A DNA stretch of 64,000 nucleotides from Pterobdella sp. o SKG-2022 (lineage: Eukaryota; Annelida; Clitellata; Hirudinida; Piscicolidae): NCBI GenBank assembly GCA_964035795.1, contig OZ038327.1, forward strand, positions 4,129,651 to 4,193,650, given 5' to 3'. A program made the position numbers and the translations under genes. Of the stretch, positions 31,892-42,772 are shown one piece after another. The notes under the pieces were generated by a model. That model searched no databases and was not told where the DNA came from. It worked only from the letters and a program-made list of their open reading frames with translations. Within the stretch, counting starts at the first letter, position 1. Each line of letters starts with the position of its first letter.

Positions 31892-31909
31892 ATTTTCCAC
31901 ACAACGTCA
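31892..31909 (+). promoter_or_regulatory. Shared cassette motif at E1
   Basis: ATTTTCCACACAACGTCA, about 200 bp upstream of the minus-strand E1 start. The E2 counterpart (56971-56989) has the better ACTTTTAA half. Confidence 0.5.
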
Positions 31910-32249
31910 CTCATTTTCAAAAGTGAAACTATTTGAAAAAAAGTTATTTTAAAATTGAATTGAATTATTTTCGCTTTGATCTTTGCTAGATAATCCAATT
32001 TTCCGCAAGAACTTTCCATATTCAATTTTTTTCATAGCCATGTAAATAGTCATGTATCGATCTTTTCCTTCTCGGCCTTTTTTATTTTACTTTTTTTTTT
32101 GTCAACTTTTTTCATTAATACATTGTTTTGTTTCTGTAGCTTCTATTCCATTCTTTATGTATTTTTGAATTTTCCAAAAATTTCAATAACTAACTGCTTT
32201 ATACCAATGGAAAAGTCATTAAAATCATTTATTTATTAATCGCTGATCC

Positions 32250-32414
32250 ATACATAGCTCAGCTGGTAGAGCATTAGACTAATTATCTAAAGTTATCAGG
32301 CTCGATCCCGCGTGGGCCGACAATTAAGTACTCAAAAAGAAGCGCCGTGTGAAATAACTGTTGGCTAAAGAAACCCTAATATGGGGCGACTGATATTCGA
32401 TCTAGAAAAAGTAA
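32250..32414 (+). mobile_element. tRNA-derived SINE with target duplication
   Basis: The head contains TAGCTCAGCTGG (A box) and GGCTCGATCCC (B box); the body ends GAAACCCTAATATGGGG and TTCGATCTAGAAAAAG. Flanks AATCGCTGATCC (32238-32249) and AATCGCTGGTCC (32415-32426) form a 12-bp duplication with one mismatch. It lies between the divergent E1 and F1 genes. Confidence 0.85.
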
Positions 32415-32826
32415 AATCGCTGGTCCAATAACGCCAGAATATGGGCTTCAGTTTTATGCTATCGAAAACATTAATTGTATCTAAATCGTAGTTACAAGAA
32501 ATTAATTTGGTTTTATGAATGTTCATGCACCCAGCACAAATGATAAATGATGTAGGAGCTTAAAGCAAACAAATACTTCAATTTCATTCAAAACTCCCCT
32601 GAAAAATGTAATATTAATTAAACTTTAAAACAAATATTTGAAGATTGTGTAAACTTTTCTGTTCAATTGCTATTTCATGTTAGGTTTCTATTGAGTTCGT
32701 TTAAATGCTATACGCCCAGTTTTTATATTTAAGCACGTTTTTGAGAACTTTGAAAAATTCCAAATAAGAATTCATTTTGAAACGCCTTTCTGTTAAATTT
32801 TTTCACTCATAAGCTCAAGTCAATTC

Positions 32827-32834
32827 TATATAAA
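32827..32834 (+). promoter_or_regulatory. TATA-like box before F1
   Basis: TATATAAA lies 35 bp before the first in-frame ATG of F1. The spacing would give a very short 5' UTR. Confidence 0.3.
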
Positions 32835-32868
32835 ATTGAACGTAACACTTTTTTTTTGGAATTTTGGA

Positions 32869-33410
32869 ATGGGATTGTTAAATGTGGAAACCCTGAAGGT
32901 GAATTCAAAAGAAAATAATTTGTTTGAAACTGCATCTGTAGAAAAAAAATCGAACAATAATAAGCAAAACTTAAATGAGAATTGTATAGTGAAAGATATA
33001 AATGAAATCAAAACAAGAAATCAACCCTTGGTGAATTCTGTTCAAAATGGGCTTGATATTGGTACCACGTTGTTATCAACTTTATGCGTATCAGTGCTTA
33101 TCTATTGTGGCATTTATGAAAAACACATGGGTGAGTGGCTATGTATGCAGATGAAAACATCATGTGCTAAAAAACACATTTTAAAAAATTCAAAATAAAA
33201 AATAAAAATTAATGTTAATTATCAATTCAAGATTAAAAAATAAAATCTTCTGCAGACTGCAAAGACTGGCGTTGGCGCTATGACTTGTTGGTTTCTACAT
33301 GTTTAATTAGTGCTGCATTCATGCTTCTTGTTGCGGTGATGAGGAAATCAACAAGAAGTGTTGTTGTTTACATAGACTGCACTTTCATGGTAGATTATTC
33401 ATGTTTTTGA
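32869..33410 (+). CDS. Cassette gene F1: small two-pass membrane protein, two exons
   Basis: Exons 32869-33130 and 33256-33410 (GTGAGT donor, CTGCAG acceptor) give 138 residues. The soluble N-terminus is Asn/Lys-rich. Two hydrophobic segments follow: TTLLSTLCVSVLIYCGIY at the end of exon 1 and LLVSTCLISAAFMLLVAVM in exon 2, separated by a short charged loop with DWRWRYD. The short C-terminal tail holds further hydrophobic residues. The same splice signals are kept in the dead copy F2, which supports the model. The family is not recognised. It is the only clear membrane protein of the cluster. Confidence 0.68.
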
Positions 33411-34699
33411 AATAATTAACCTTGTTTCTAAATAAACGATGTCTCAAGAATCTAAATAGATACATTATAATCAAGTAATAGCAAATATGATCAATAGACC
33501 AGTGAAGTTTTCCAGCTCCTGTAATGACTTTTCATGGAATGCTCTACTGTAACCAAAACTATTTCAATATGATTTTCAACTAAAACATTTATATTATCAA
33601 TATAGCTTATGAAAATATTATTCCTTATCATCCAGGCTCTTTTGAGGCACTTGATTTTAGGCATTATGTTTTTCATTTCTTCCTCCGTTTGTCTGCTCAA
33701 AAACCTTTCTCTCCATCATTCTTCTGAAAATGACAGCAGCTACTCTCATCTTCTTATGGCCACAGCTGTGGTTTGTAAAGGCTGAAAAGTTTTTTAAATT
33801 TTTTTTCTGAAAAATAAATTTTCTTTGTTTGAATGTAACTACTATATCAGTAAATTAGTTATGAATACAAATATAGAAATGCAATCACCCAAGGTCTTCG
33901 GATATGCCTGTTCTCTTCTACATTTTTCTTCTTCATTGCTCTTCTACTACAGATTCAAGGAAGAAAAAAACCATAACCATGATTGAAAACTTTTTGATAT
34001 GGGCTTCCAAGCTCTCAAAAAATTACTTTTATTAAAGTCAAATCTTGATTTGTTTTTTTTGACTTTTTTTTAATTTAAAGTTGTACTAATAATTTATGAC
34101 AAAGTTAAATTTTTCGAAAAGTTTATTTTAAAAAATTAATCGAAATAATTATCTTATTTCATGAAGTTATTTTAAAAAAAGCTTTATTTACTTTTAAAAT
34201 AGATGAAAACTCACATTATTTTGAGTATAATTATCTTCGTTAGTGATCTACACATAAGCTAACATGTCACTCTTTAAAATTATAAGAAATAGTGCATCTA
34301 CAAATTCAAATTGAAAAATGGTAATTTAAATTATCAACGTTATTTTTGCAAAGTTTTTATGGAAAATTAAATGAGACAGTTTAGAGAGAAGAGAAATATT
34401 TAAAAAAAGCTGCCTTATACGCCAACAAAAAAAAAAAAAAAAAAAAAATTTTTTATTGTTATTTTGACTTTGTTTATCATTGATAAGTTCACAAGTAGAA
34501 TTAAGAAATTCAAACTTTTTGCTTTGAGGGTGGTAGAAGAGATGTACGTTTACCTGGTAACCAGCTTGTTGTTATCCCTATGGGAACTAATATCAAGACC
34601 TTTATCAAAAAAAATTAAATATTTTTAAAATTCAAGCTCAAAATTTTTTTTTAAAAATTCTAAAAAGATTAAAAAAATTTTTTTTGTTTTAATAAAATT
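33411..34699. other. Between F1 and G
   Basis: 33500-33790 closely matches 58230-58490 in unit 2. On the minus strand both copies encode HKKMR-x-x-AVIFRRM-x-E-x-KVFEQTN before diverging, which might be an exon of an unseen gene. A block near 33885-33960 (CACCCAAGGTCTT) also matches unit 2, at about 58600. An 18-base A run lies near 34430. The rest is AT-rich. Confidence 0.5.
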
Positions 34700-34718
34700 T
34701 GACGTAAGTTTAAAAGTT
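34700..34718 (-). promoter_or_regulatory. Shared cassette motif at G
   Basis: On the minus strand it reads AACTTTTAAACTTACGTCA: ACTTTTAA, a four-base spacer and ACGTCA. It lies about 207 bp before the G start codon. Confidence 0.6.
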
Positions 34719-34924
34719 AATGACAACAAAATGTAAAAAGATGATAAACAGGTATGTTTTTGCCTTATTAAAAAGATTTTTTTATACCTAAACTCAATTT
34801 TTACTTTTCTCACAGAAAATGACTTGAAAAATTGAAAAACACCAATGACAAACGTTAAAAATTGAAAAAACGAAGAAACATCGATCAAAAATAAAAAAAA
34901 TCTTCAGAAATATTTCAGAGTCAA

Positions 34925-36799
34925 ATGGGCGCATCAAAGTCAAAAAAAGTAAAAATATTAAAAAAAAACAAAAAAAAAACTGGAAACAAAAAGAAAAACG
35001 AATTTGTGAAAAAAAATGATGTGTTAGATTTTGAGAAGCCTTCAGAAGTAGAAGCCAAAGAAGTTCCAAGTTATGGAAGTGAAATCAGCAATATTCTCAA
35101 GTCCTTGATCAATGAATGTGGAGATTGCATTCAAAAAAAAAAGTGCAAAAAATGCAGTTGTTGTAAGCCAGATGGTTACTATTATCGCTGTTACGTTCGT
35201 AACAAGCCCAGTTGTTGCCATTCACCATGTTGTGTTCATAAGCAGACGTGCTGTAATTCTGATTGCTGTTGCAAGTCATGTTGCGACCAAAAAAGTTGTT
35301 GCGATTCTTGCCGTGCTCAAAAGCGTTGTTGTGATTCATGTTGCAGCCAAAAAGGTTGTTGCGATTCTTGTCGTGCTCAAAAGTTTTGTTGTGATTCATT
35401 TCGTACCAAGAAATGTTGTTGTGAGAAACCTTGTTGCTGCCATGATCACTGCTGTGCTTCGAAATGCAACTGTTGTAAGCGACGTCGTTGTTGCTCACCA
35501 TGTTGTGTTCACAACAAAACATTCTATAATTCTGATAGCAGTTGCGATTCAGATTGTTGTCGTAATTCATGTTGTGCCCAAAAATGTTGTTGTCATTCCT
35601 GCTGTGCTCAAAAGCGTAGTTGTGATTCATGTTGTGCGCAAAAATTTTGTTGCCAGAAACCTTGTTTCTGCCGTGACCACTGCTGTGATTTGAAATGCGA
35701 TTGCTATAAGGTTCGCTCTTGTTGTTCACCGTGTTGTGTTCACAAGCAGACGTGCTATAGTTCTAATTGCTGTTGCGATCCTGATTTTTGTTGCGATTCT
35801 TGCCGTGCCCAGAAATGTTGTTGTGCTTCTTGCCGTGCCCAAAAATATTGTCGTGATCCTTGCTGTCACAAAAATTCTTGTTGTAAATCTTACTGTCCTC
35901 GAAAATGTTGTTGTGATTCCTGTTGTGTTCAAAAATGTTGTAGCGAGAAACCTTTTTTTGTTCACAAATGCAGCTATTGTAAACCTGATTCTTGTGATTC
36001 GTGTTGTGTTCAGAAGTGTTACTGCAAGAAATGTTCTTGTGAACCTTTTTTTGTCAAAAAATGTTATTGCAGGAAACCTCATAACTGCTATGAATCTTGC
36101 TGCGTTCCAAAATGCACCCGCTGTAAACGAAGTTGTTGCTGTCCGCCATGTTGTGTCCACAAATGTAGTTGTTACAAACCTTCCTGCTGTTGTGATACGT
36201 GTTGTGTTCGTAAATATTATTGCGAAAAACCTTGTTTTGTCAATAAAGTGGTTTATGACTGTGAAAGTTGTGAAAGCATTGAATATTGTCGATCTGGTCA
36301 ATGTGAAGATGAGTACGTAATCTGTTCTGAATCTTGTTGTCTATCTAATGGTTCTTGTTATTCAACGTGTTGCTGTCAAAATGCATGTTGTGACTTTTCA
36401 AACACTTCAATTAGTAGGCCAGAAAAACTTTTTCTAAAAGAGAAATCCTATGCAAAGCGGTTTCATTGCCCATTTTTGAATAAATCTCAAAATGAGAATG
36501 CGATTAGTGACCGTGATGAAGAGCACATTGGTAGGCAACATGAATGCCAAAAGCAAAAATTACCTACTCATGCAGCCAATAAACCCTGTTATCCAAAATT
36601 TTACAACAAATGTTTCAAATCAAATGATGCATTTAAAAGAAGAAACAATGAAATGAGAGGGTGTTGTCGTAAAAAGAATTATTGTACAAACAATGCATGC
36701 TTTAAACAGAAATCCCCCTTTAAATCATACCTTGGTAATAATATTAAACCAAAGTTTATGGATCATAAGAAAAAAATTTTCAAACAAGAACGAAAATAG
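34925..36799 (+). CDS. Cassette gene G: extremely Cys-rich protein, predicted N-myristoylated
   Basis: A 624-residue frame. It begins MGASKSKK: Gly2, Ser6 and following lysines fit the N-myristoyltransferase signal plus a polybasic membrane-binding patch. After a Lys-rich leader comes a long region (about residues 65-490) built from short units such as CCDSCCAQK, CCCEKPCC, CCVHKQTC and CCKPDSC, with CC pairs every few residues. The last 120 residues are ordinary and basic, with CCRKKNYCTNNACFKQ shared with E1. No secretion signal is present. The composition recalls Cys-rich sperm capsule proteins and metallothionein- or keratin-associated-type proteins, but the sequence is not assignable to any of them. 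Unit 2 has lost its copy by deletion. An acceptor-like TTTCAG sits just before the ATG, so a 5' UTR exon is likely. Confidence 0.8.
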   Translation: MGASKSKKVKILKKNKKKTGNKKKNEFVKKNDVLDFEKPSEVEAKEVPSYGSEISNILKSLINECGDCIQKKKCKKCSCCKPDGYYYRCYVRNKPSCCHSPCCVHKQTCCNSDCCCKSCCDQKSCCDSCRAQKRCCDSCCSQKGCCDSCRAQKFCCDSFRTKKCCCEKPCCCHDHCCASKCNCCKRRRCCSPCCVHNKTFYNSDSSCDSDCCRNSCCAQKCCCHSCCAQKRSCDSCCAQKFCCQKPCFCRDHCCDLKCDCYKVRSCCSPCCVHKQTCYSSNCCCDPDFCCDSCRAQKCCCASCRAQKYCRDPCCHKNSCCKSYCPRKCCCDSCCVQKCCSEKPFFVHKCSYCKPDSCDSCCVQKCYCKKCSCEPFFVKKCYCRKPHNCYESCCVPKCTRCKRSCCCPPCCVHKCSCYKPSCCCDTCCVRKYYCEKPCFVNKVVYDCESCESIEYCRSGQCEDEYVICSESCCLSNGSCYSTCCCQNACCDFSNTSISRPEKLFLKEKSYAKRFHCPFLNKSQNENAISDRDEEHIGRQHECQKQKLPTHAANKPCYPKFYNKCFKSNDAFKRRNNEMRGCCRKKNYCTNNACFKQKSPFKSYLGNNIKPKFMDHKKKIFKQERK

Positions 36800-37165
36800 T
36801 TTGAGAACTTCATAATGAAAACCTTCGACAGGTTTCTAAAAAAGACTGGATAATAAAAACCACATTCTCAAAAAAACCAAAAAAATATTACGAGTTTTCT
36901 GAACAGAATTAAAGAAATTCTGTCAATTTAGTAGAAAAAAGCAAGATATACTCTTGCCAGTACTACCATGCTTGTAGAAACTTAGAAGTGCGACAACCTA
37001 TGCAGTCTGCGGTGATTAATTATAGTGTTTCAAAACAAGTATCACGGACCTCAAAGAACATTCATGTATCTCGATTATTTTAATAAAAATTAAAATTTGT
37101 AAACAATTTTTTTCACTTTTGAAAACTTACGCGTTCGAAAATAAACGCCTCGTAGTTGATGGATT
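36800..37165. other. G 3' flank, conserved before B3
   Basis: Aligns with 58750-59146 in unit 2, for example ATTACGAGTTTTCTGAACAG against ATTACGAGTTCTCTCAAAAA. This shows that G was deleted from unit 2. No gene was seen. Confidence 0.65.
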
Positions 37166-37185
37166 AACTTTTAAATGTGACGTCA
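37166..37185 (+). promoter_or_regulatory. Shared cassette motif at the B' pseudogene
   Basis: ACTTTTAAATGTGACGTCA, with a perfect palindromic TGACGTCA. The matching site at B3 is at 59147-59166. Confidence 0.55.
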
Positions 37186-37358
37186 AATTTTAGAGGTAAT
37201 AAAAATAAAAACAAAAAAATTTTGAAAAAATTATTATCAAGATTATAAAACATATAAATATTTCGTGAAAATATCTTTTTTTATTCAAAAAAACTATGAA
37301 ATGATAGAAAATATACGAGATAAAATAATTTCTTGAATTATTTTGAAATTTTGTGTAG

Positions 37359-38480
37359 ATGAAACTTCCATAAATAGAACAAAAACTGAACTAATAAGAA
37401 ATTTAGAAACAGAATAAGAAGTATCAAATTAAACAATTGTTATGACTTTCCAAACTTAACCCGTGATTAAAAAAGCTAACTTCAACATCCAAAGCACACA
37501 AAACAGAGAAGAAAAATTCAAAACTCTCAGTAGAAGAGAATGTACTGGAAGATGGAAACAAAAACTTTGAAAAAAAATGAGTTCAATGATGATGATAAAT
37601 CAAAAATTCCTGTTTTCTTCATTGACCCCACAACACATTGGCAGTGGTTTCGAAGATAACATGAAAGTTCTGCAGCCCAGTCCCAGTATACAGCTTTTGG
37701 ACTATGTGTTTCAAGCTCTGACTCAACCCAACAACATTTTAACACAGTCGAACACATGGGAATTACACAATAAATTTTTTTATAAAATTCTCATAATAGG
37801 ATACACTTGTATAGAATTGAAGCTTCAAATCAAGTCGGTATAGAAGGGAAACCTGGAAAGGATGAATGTTGCAAAACGTGTTCTACAAGACCATGTCGCC
37901 ATTAAACCACAAAAAATATTGTAATTTCAGTGTTACACACAATATACCAGACCATTTTCTGATTATGGTTTCAAACAAAAACCTAAGGCATTATGTATTT
38001 TTTTTTATGAATAGACAATCATGCGTGGTTTTCCAAAATCTGAAAATTTGAGACCATCGAGAAAAAAAATGTGTTGTTTTTATGATCATAATAGACAATC
38101 TCCAAAAAATGTTACCTAAAAAAGATCGACCAAAAATTAATCGAAAGAGCTTGAAACATGCTTCAAATGATCAGAAACACTAAGAAAATGAAAAAATGTT
38201 TGCGGGGTCTTTAGAAAATAAACAACTAAGTAAAGATAAAAAAATTTATAAGAAACAGGATATAATGATGTAAAAAAAATCATTGACAAGTTTAGCAAAA
38301 AATCAATCAAAAATTTTAGTGGTCACAGATCTGTTTGAGGATTGAGGGACAGCTTTTTTTTGAAAAAATGAACTGAAAAAGACAAATAAATCGAATTGTT
38401 TGATGATGAGATGGAGACAAAAAATACAAAAATGAATTCGAAATGAAAAAAAAAGTAAAATAAAAAAAAGAAGAAAAAAA
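37359..38480 (+). pseudogene. B' pseudogene (copy of B3 N-terminal third)
   Basis: Aligns with B3 from before its start codon through roughly the first 1.1 kb. Preserved blocks include SLTPQHIGSGFEDNMKV and LQPSPSIQLLDYVFQALTQP (37618-37735), the Cys block region (about 37920) and the LFED region (about 38325). The start codon is lost and frames break repeatedly; the 3' two thirds are absent. It occupies the place after G that B3 holds in unit 2. Confidence 0.8.
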
Positions 38481-39384
38481 ACGTTGTAAAAAAAAATTTT
38501 CAAATATGTATTAATACAAAACAATATTATTCATGCTTTCTTCAAAGTTGAAATAAATTTTTTATTGAAGAATTTTCAACTTATGAAAAGTAGAACTGTT
38601 TACAACTTTCTCGTTTGCTTATTCTTCATCAGGTTGCAAAAATATTCCATCAGACCCTAGTTGACCACCAACTGACGAACTAAAACATTGATAAAGATTT
38701 TAACTGATGAAATGTGTTTGTGATTAATATTTCAAACTTGTAAGAAACAGTTTAAGGACTAAAGATGGAAGAAGATGAAACAAAATAATTGCGATATAAT
38801 GATGAGTAATGTTTGAGGTGATGAGGTTATGAGAGGTTAAGTTTCTAAAAAGTCTTTCAAAAATTATTGAAAATGTTGATAAAATCATCGTTTTAAAAAC
38901 TTTGACATGAATATAAAGTGAGAGAAAAAATAGAATAAGGATAAAACAAGGTAGAAAAAATGTAGCAAATTCTCGGATAGAAAGAGTTCTCTACAAGTTA
39001 TTGAATAACTCTACATAAACCTTTCAAAAATTTTTCTCATTTGGTTACAATTTTTTTTAATTTTGAAAATTTTTGTCTTTAACCAATCAACTTCATAAAG
39101 TTTGCGAGGTTTTTGTTTAATATCTTCTTTTTTGAAAATAACACACAACAGAGTTTGAGTTTTTTTGAGATGTTTTGTTTCTGAATTAGGAAAGTAAATC
39201 TAGAATTCATTCTAATTTTTTTTTATTTTGAACCAATGTAAAAATAATCTAAATTCACTCTTAAAAATAAGCAAAACAAAGTTAAATAAACAAAACACCA
39301 CGATGAAAAATAATCTTTAACATATAGAAATAAATATCAGATCTTCAAATTATCAAAAAAAAGTTTATTTTCAGAAAAAAGAAA
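38481..39384. other. Boundary between units 1 and 2
   Basis: AT-rich. The last 170 bp resemble the A1 upstream region (AATAAGCAAAACAAAG and GATGAAAAATAATC), so the A2 promoter probably lies here. No CRE-like motif was seen. Nothing coding. Confidence 0.45.
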
Positions 39385-41675
39385 ATGAGTATTTTTTGTT
39401 CTCAAAATATATTAAAAATGCTCAAAAGTTTGATTTTCAAAAGTCATGTGGATACAAAACCAAATCTCAAGCCTCCAAAAAAATTTATTTATGGGGATAA
39501 TTTTACAAATAAAACTGAAAAAAGACAGTTTTTTTATGATAAAAAAAAAGAAACCATTAAACCTAATGTATCTTTCAGTAATAAAGCTAACAAAAATAAA
39601 AATAAAATTAACTCAAACAACCCAAATACCTCAAACAACAACGCTGACTCAAAGATGGGCTATTATGACAGCAAATATAAGTCAATTCTCAGAATGAAAT
39701 CTTTCCCTAATGAAAAAGAAATGAATTTTCCGGAACTGGGAAATCTTTTCCTTTTGAAAGGATTCACAGGTGAAATAATTTTTTAACAGATATATCATCG
39801 AAATTTAAGATTTTTACATAAGAAAGTAATGTTAGTATTCTAGCCATTGGCAATGGTTGAACAATGATGTTAGGACATTTCTAATTTTTTTTCTATGAAT
39901 CTTGTGTCAGTTATTCAGTTTAGAAAAAGTGCCCAAAAGGCCCAGAAAAATTTTTGAATTCAAAAATATTAAGTAGTTTTAAGACAAAAATAATGGAAAA
40001 AAAAAGTACCGTTTCTTCACAATAAAAATCGATGAAACATTATCAATTAACCCATGACATAGTGTCATTTGCTTTTTAGTTTTTATATGATTCGAAAATG
40101 ATTGATCTCTCAGGTGAATGTGACGAAGGAGTGATGGAATTGGAGCCTGGAAACATTATCCCATGTTCCTCCATCAACCACAAGAAGCCACCTACCAAAG
40201 ACTTGAGCCAAAGTGTTGCTTGTAAGAAGATGTGCAAAGAATGCTGCAGAATGTATCAAAAATGTTGTTTTTCTGAGTTGAAAAGACAACTTGATCTTGA
40301 AGAAATACTCAGATGTATGAAAAAGTACAAATACAGAAAAGAAGCCGAGAGTTGTCGGAAACGCAGAATAAATTGTTACGATTCTGATTATATCGACGAA
40401 ACTGCTTGTGACAGGGGTTGTGGATGGAGAAACCATATGATATACGACTGTGTGTTTGATTGTGGTGATGACAGTGATTGTGGCTGTGTTTGTGGGTTTA
40501 GAAATGGTAGATATTGTGGTTGTGATAGAAACTGTCGTAGTGGTCAAAGTCGTGGAAGCCAGTCGAACCAAAAGAACCGTATTGGTGGTTTTGGGAGTCG
40601 TAGTAACAGCAGGAAAATGAGTCTAAATCAAATGAATGGTTTTGATGCTGGTGGCAAAAAACAAAGTAATTTAGAAAATCGTAGTAGTTTTGTCTTGGAA
40701 GGAAGTATGCCTAGTATTCCTATAAGTAGACGTAGTAAGAAAGGTGGTTTAAGAGATTATGGCACTGGAGTGATTACTCAACCAACATTTCGAAAACGCA
40801 GAAGGAATTGTAGCGATTTTATGGATGGAAACAATTGTGGGTGTGATTGTCGATGGGGAAACGATATGATGTGTAATTGTGTGTGTGATTGTAGTGATGA
40901 CAGTGAATGTGGGTGTGATTGTAGCAGTAGAAATAGTAGAAATTTTTGTTGGGATAAGAACCGTCGTAATGGTCAAAGTCATAGAAGCTGGTCCAATCGA
41001 AAGAATCGTGGTGGGGGTTTTGGGAGTCGTAGAAGCTGGTCCAATCAAAAGAGTCTTGGTGAAGGCTCGGCGACTCGTAGTTACAATAGGAAAAGCAGTG
41101 ACAAAAGTGGTGGGATTCAAATAACAAATTCTGTTGATGATGGGAGTACAAGACAAAGTAATTTGGAAAATTATAGTAGTTTTAAATCGGAAGGAAGTAT
41201 GCATAGTATTCCTATCAGTAGACGTAGTAGTACGAAAAGTGCTTCCAGAGATTATGGCACTGGAGCCATTACTCTACCAAGCGATACATTCACAACAGCT
41301 GTTAGTCGCATAGTTGACGAAATTAGTAAACTTCGTGAAGGAGTAAATGATGAAAAAGCTGGTCGGACAGTTGGTGCAAATGGGTGTAATGGTGTTTTAC
41401 AGAGTCAAGATATTAATTGTCCAGTTCCTATCCAAACAGCCGACCGTGTTGGTTGTGGGTTTGGGTGTGGTTTTGGTGGATGTGAATATAACGGTTATGG
41501 GTGTGGTTGCTGTCTTCACAGTGGGTGTTGTGGTGGAGGTTATGAAGCACCAGTACCATCACATGATTTTTATTGTAAGGGATGTTATGGGAATTTTACT
41601 AAAGGATATAACTTCGGTGGTAGCCAAAACACTCGTATACCTCCAAATAATGGCATTTTTAGTCAAGCTAGCTAG
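39385..41675 (+). CDS. Cassette gene A2: Gly/Cys-rich protein, two exons
   Basis: Exons 39385-39769 and 40114-41675 give about 648 residues. The join produces GFTGECDEGVMELEPGNIIP, the same as in A1. Exon 1 is basic and ends ELGNLFLLKGF. Exon 2 starts with CKKMCKECCRMYQKCC and carries two long internal repeats of a Cys block (CGCDCRWGNDMMC and CSDDSECGCDC) followed by a Ser/Arg/Asn section (SIPISRRS) at about 40430-40760 and 40840-41260, then a CGFGCGFGGCEYNGYGC segment. It ends earlier than A1; homologous sequence continues after the stop in another frame (YGKK...HKEN), so the A1-like tail was lost by frameshift. No signal peptide. Function unknown. Confidence 0.8.
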
Positions 41676-42634
41676 CGTTGGTCAGCAAAGTAGCTATGGT
41701 AAAAAAATTATGAAAGTATGTATTCTAGAGCTAGTTCTCACAAGGAAAACATACAGCCACTGCTGCCATCTCGATAACAAGTAACGGGAAATTCTCAACA
41801 GAATTTCTGGCTGCATTTAAAAACGCAAATTCAATTCAATATATCACAAAAGCTTATATATTCTTCTAAAAACTAAAAAATCTCCCACTAGCTATTAATT
41901 ATCATTTTATCGATTGTTAAAACAACATTTATCGACTCTATCAAGTATTATTGATGAAAAATATCAACAGAATTCATATTACCAATGTTAAAATTAAATC
42001 GAACTTGGAGGTTCACTGAAACAAAGGTTATAGAACCACTCAATTCCAGGGAATAGATAATACATAGTTTTAGTTATATCTGAAATTTGACGGTATTTTG
42101 AGAACAAGGCATGGGAAACGTATTAGACATAAATAAAAAGTTAGATAACGTTATGATATGTTAAAAATTCACTTCAATACAAATTTTTGTTACAATAGTT
42201 CATTTTTCAACCCTTGAAACGAGAAAAATTCTTTTTTAATTTCCTAATAAAAAAATGGAAATACGAAAAAACGGATCATTCTTTTTTTTCGTTATTTATT
42301 GTTTTTTTGTTCAGTATTTTTAAAATAACTTCTAATTTTCCATTTCAAATATTCCCTCTTCATCAATCAGTATTATTACTTGAGCGTTCATCTATGGTGT
42401 CTTGTTTCAATTGTGTTCGGCAGGCTCGTTTCATTTCTATTAAAATGATTTTAAATTATTGAGCGTTGAATATTTCTAAAAACTCATGAAAGTAAAAAAA
42501 ACTCACTTCTCAAAGATTATTTTGATATTTCCAGTATTCCATTTAACTTGTTTGATGGCTTCTCGTTAATTTCGTCAACATTTTTCAAATGATTTGATTA
42601 TGAATCTTTGAGTTTTCAAACAGTTCACGTAAGA
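41676..42634. other. A2 / C2 3' flanks
   Basis: Starts with the frameshifted remnant of the A-type tail (to about 41780). The end (about 42580-42634) matches the C1 3' flank. Between them is AT-rich sequence with no gene. The B copy expected here from the unit 1 order is missing. Confidence 0.5.
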
Positions 42635-42772
42635 TCATTTTCTGCAAGTTTCCATTAATTCAACTAATTTTTTTTTCGCAATTTTTTTACTACTCTTTTT
42701 ATTTATCATTTCTTCATTACCCAGCTTACCACCATTACTATTTTTTTTAATCTTTTTTTTTCGGTTTTTTTT

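Noticed and set aside
35109..36320. Long frames in two other reading frames of G (both strands)
   Set aside because: They are shadows of the TGT/TGC-rich G coding sequence; they give Val-, Asn- or Thr-rich strings without conserved features.
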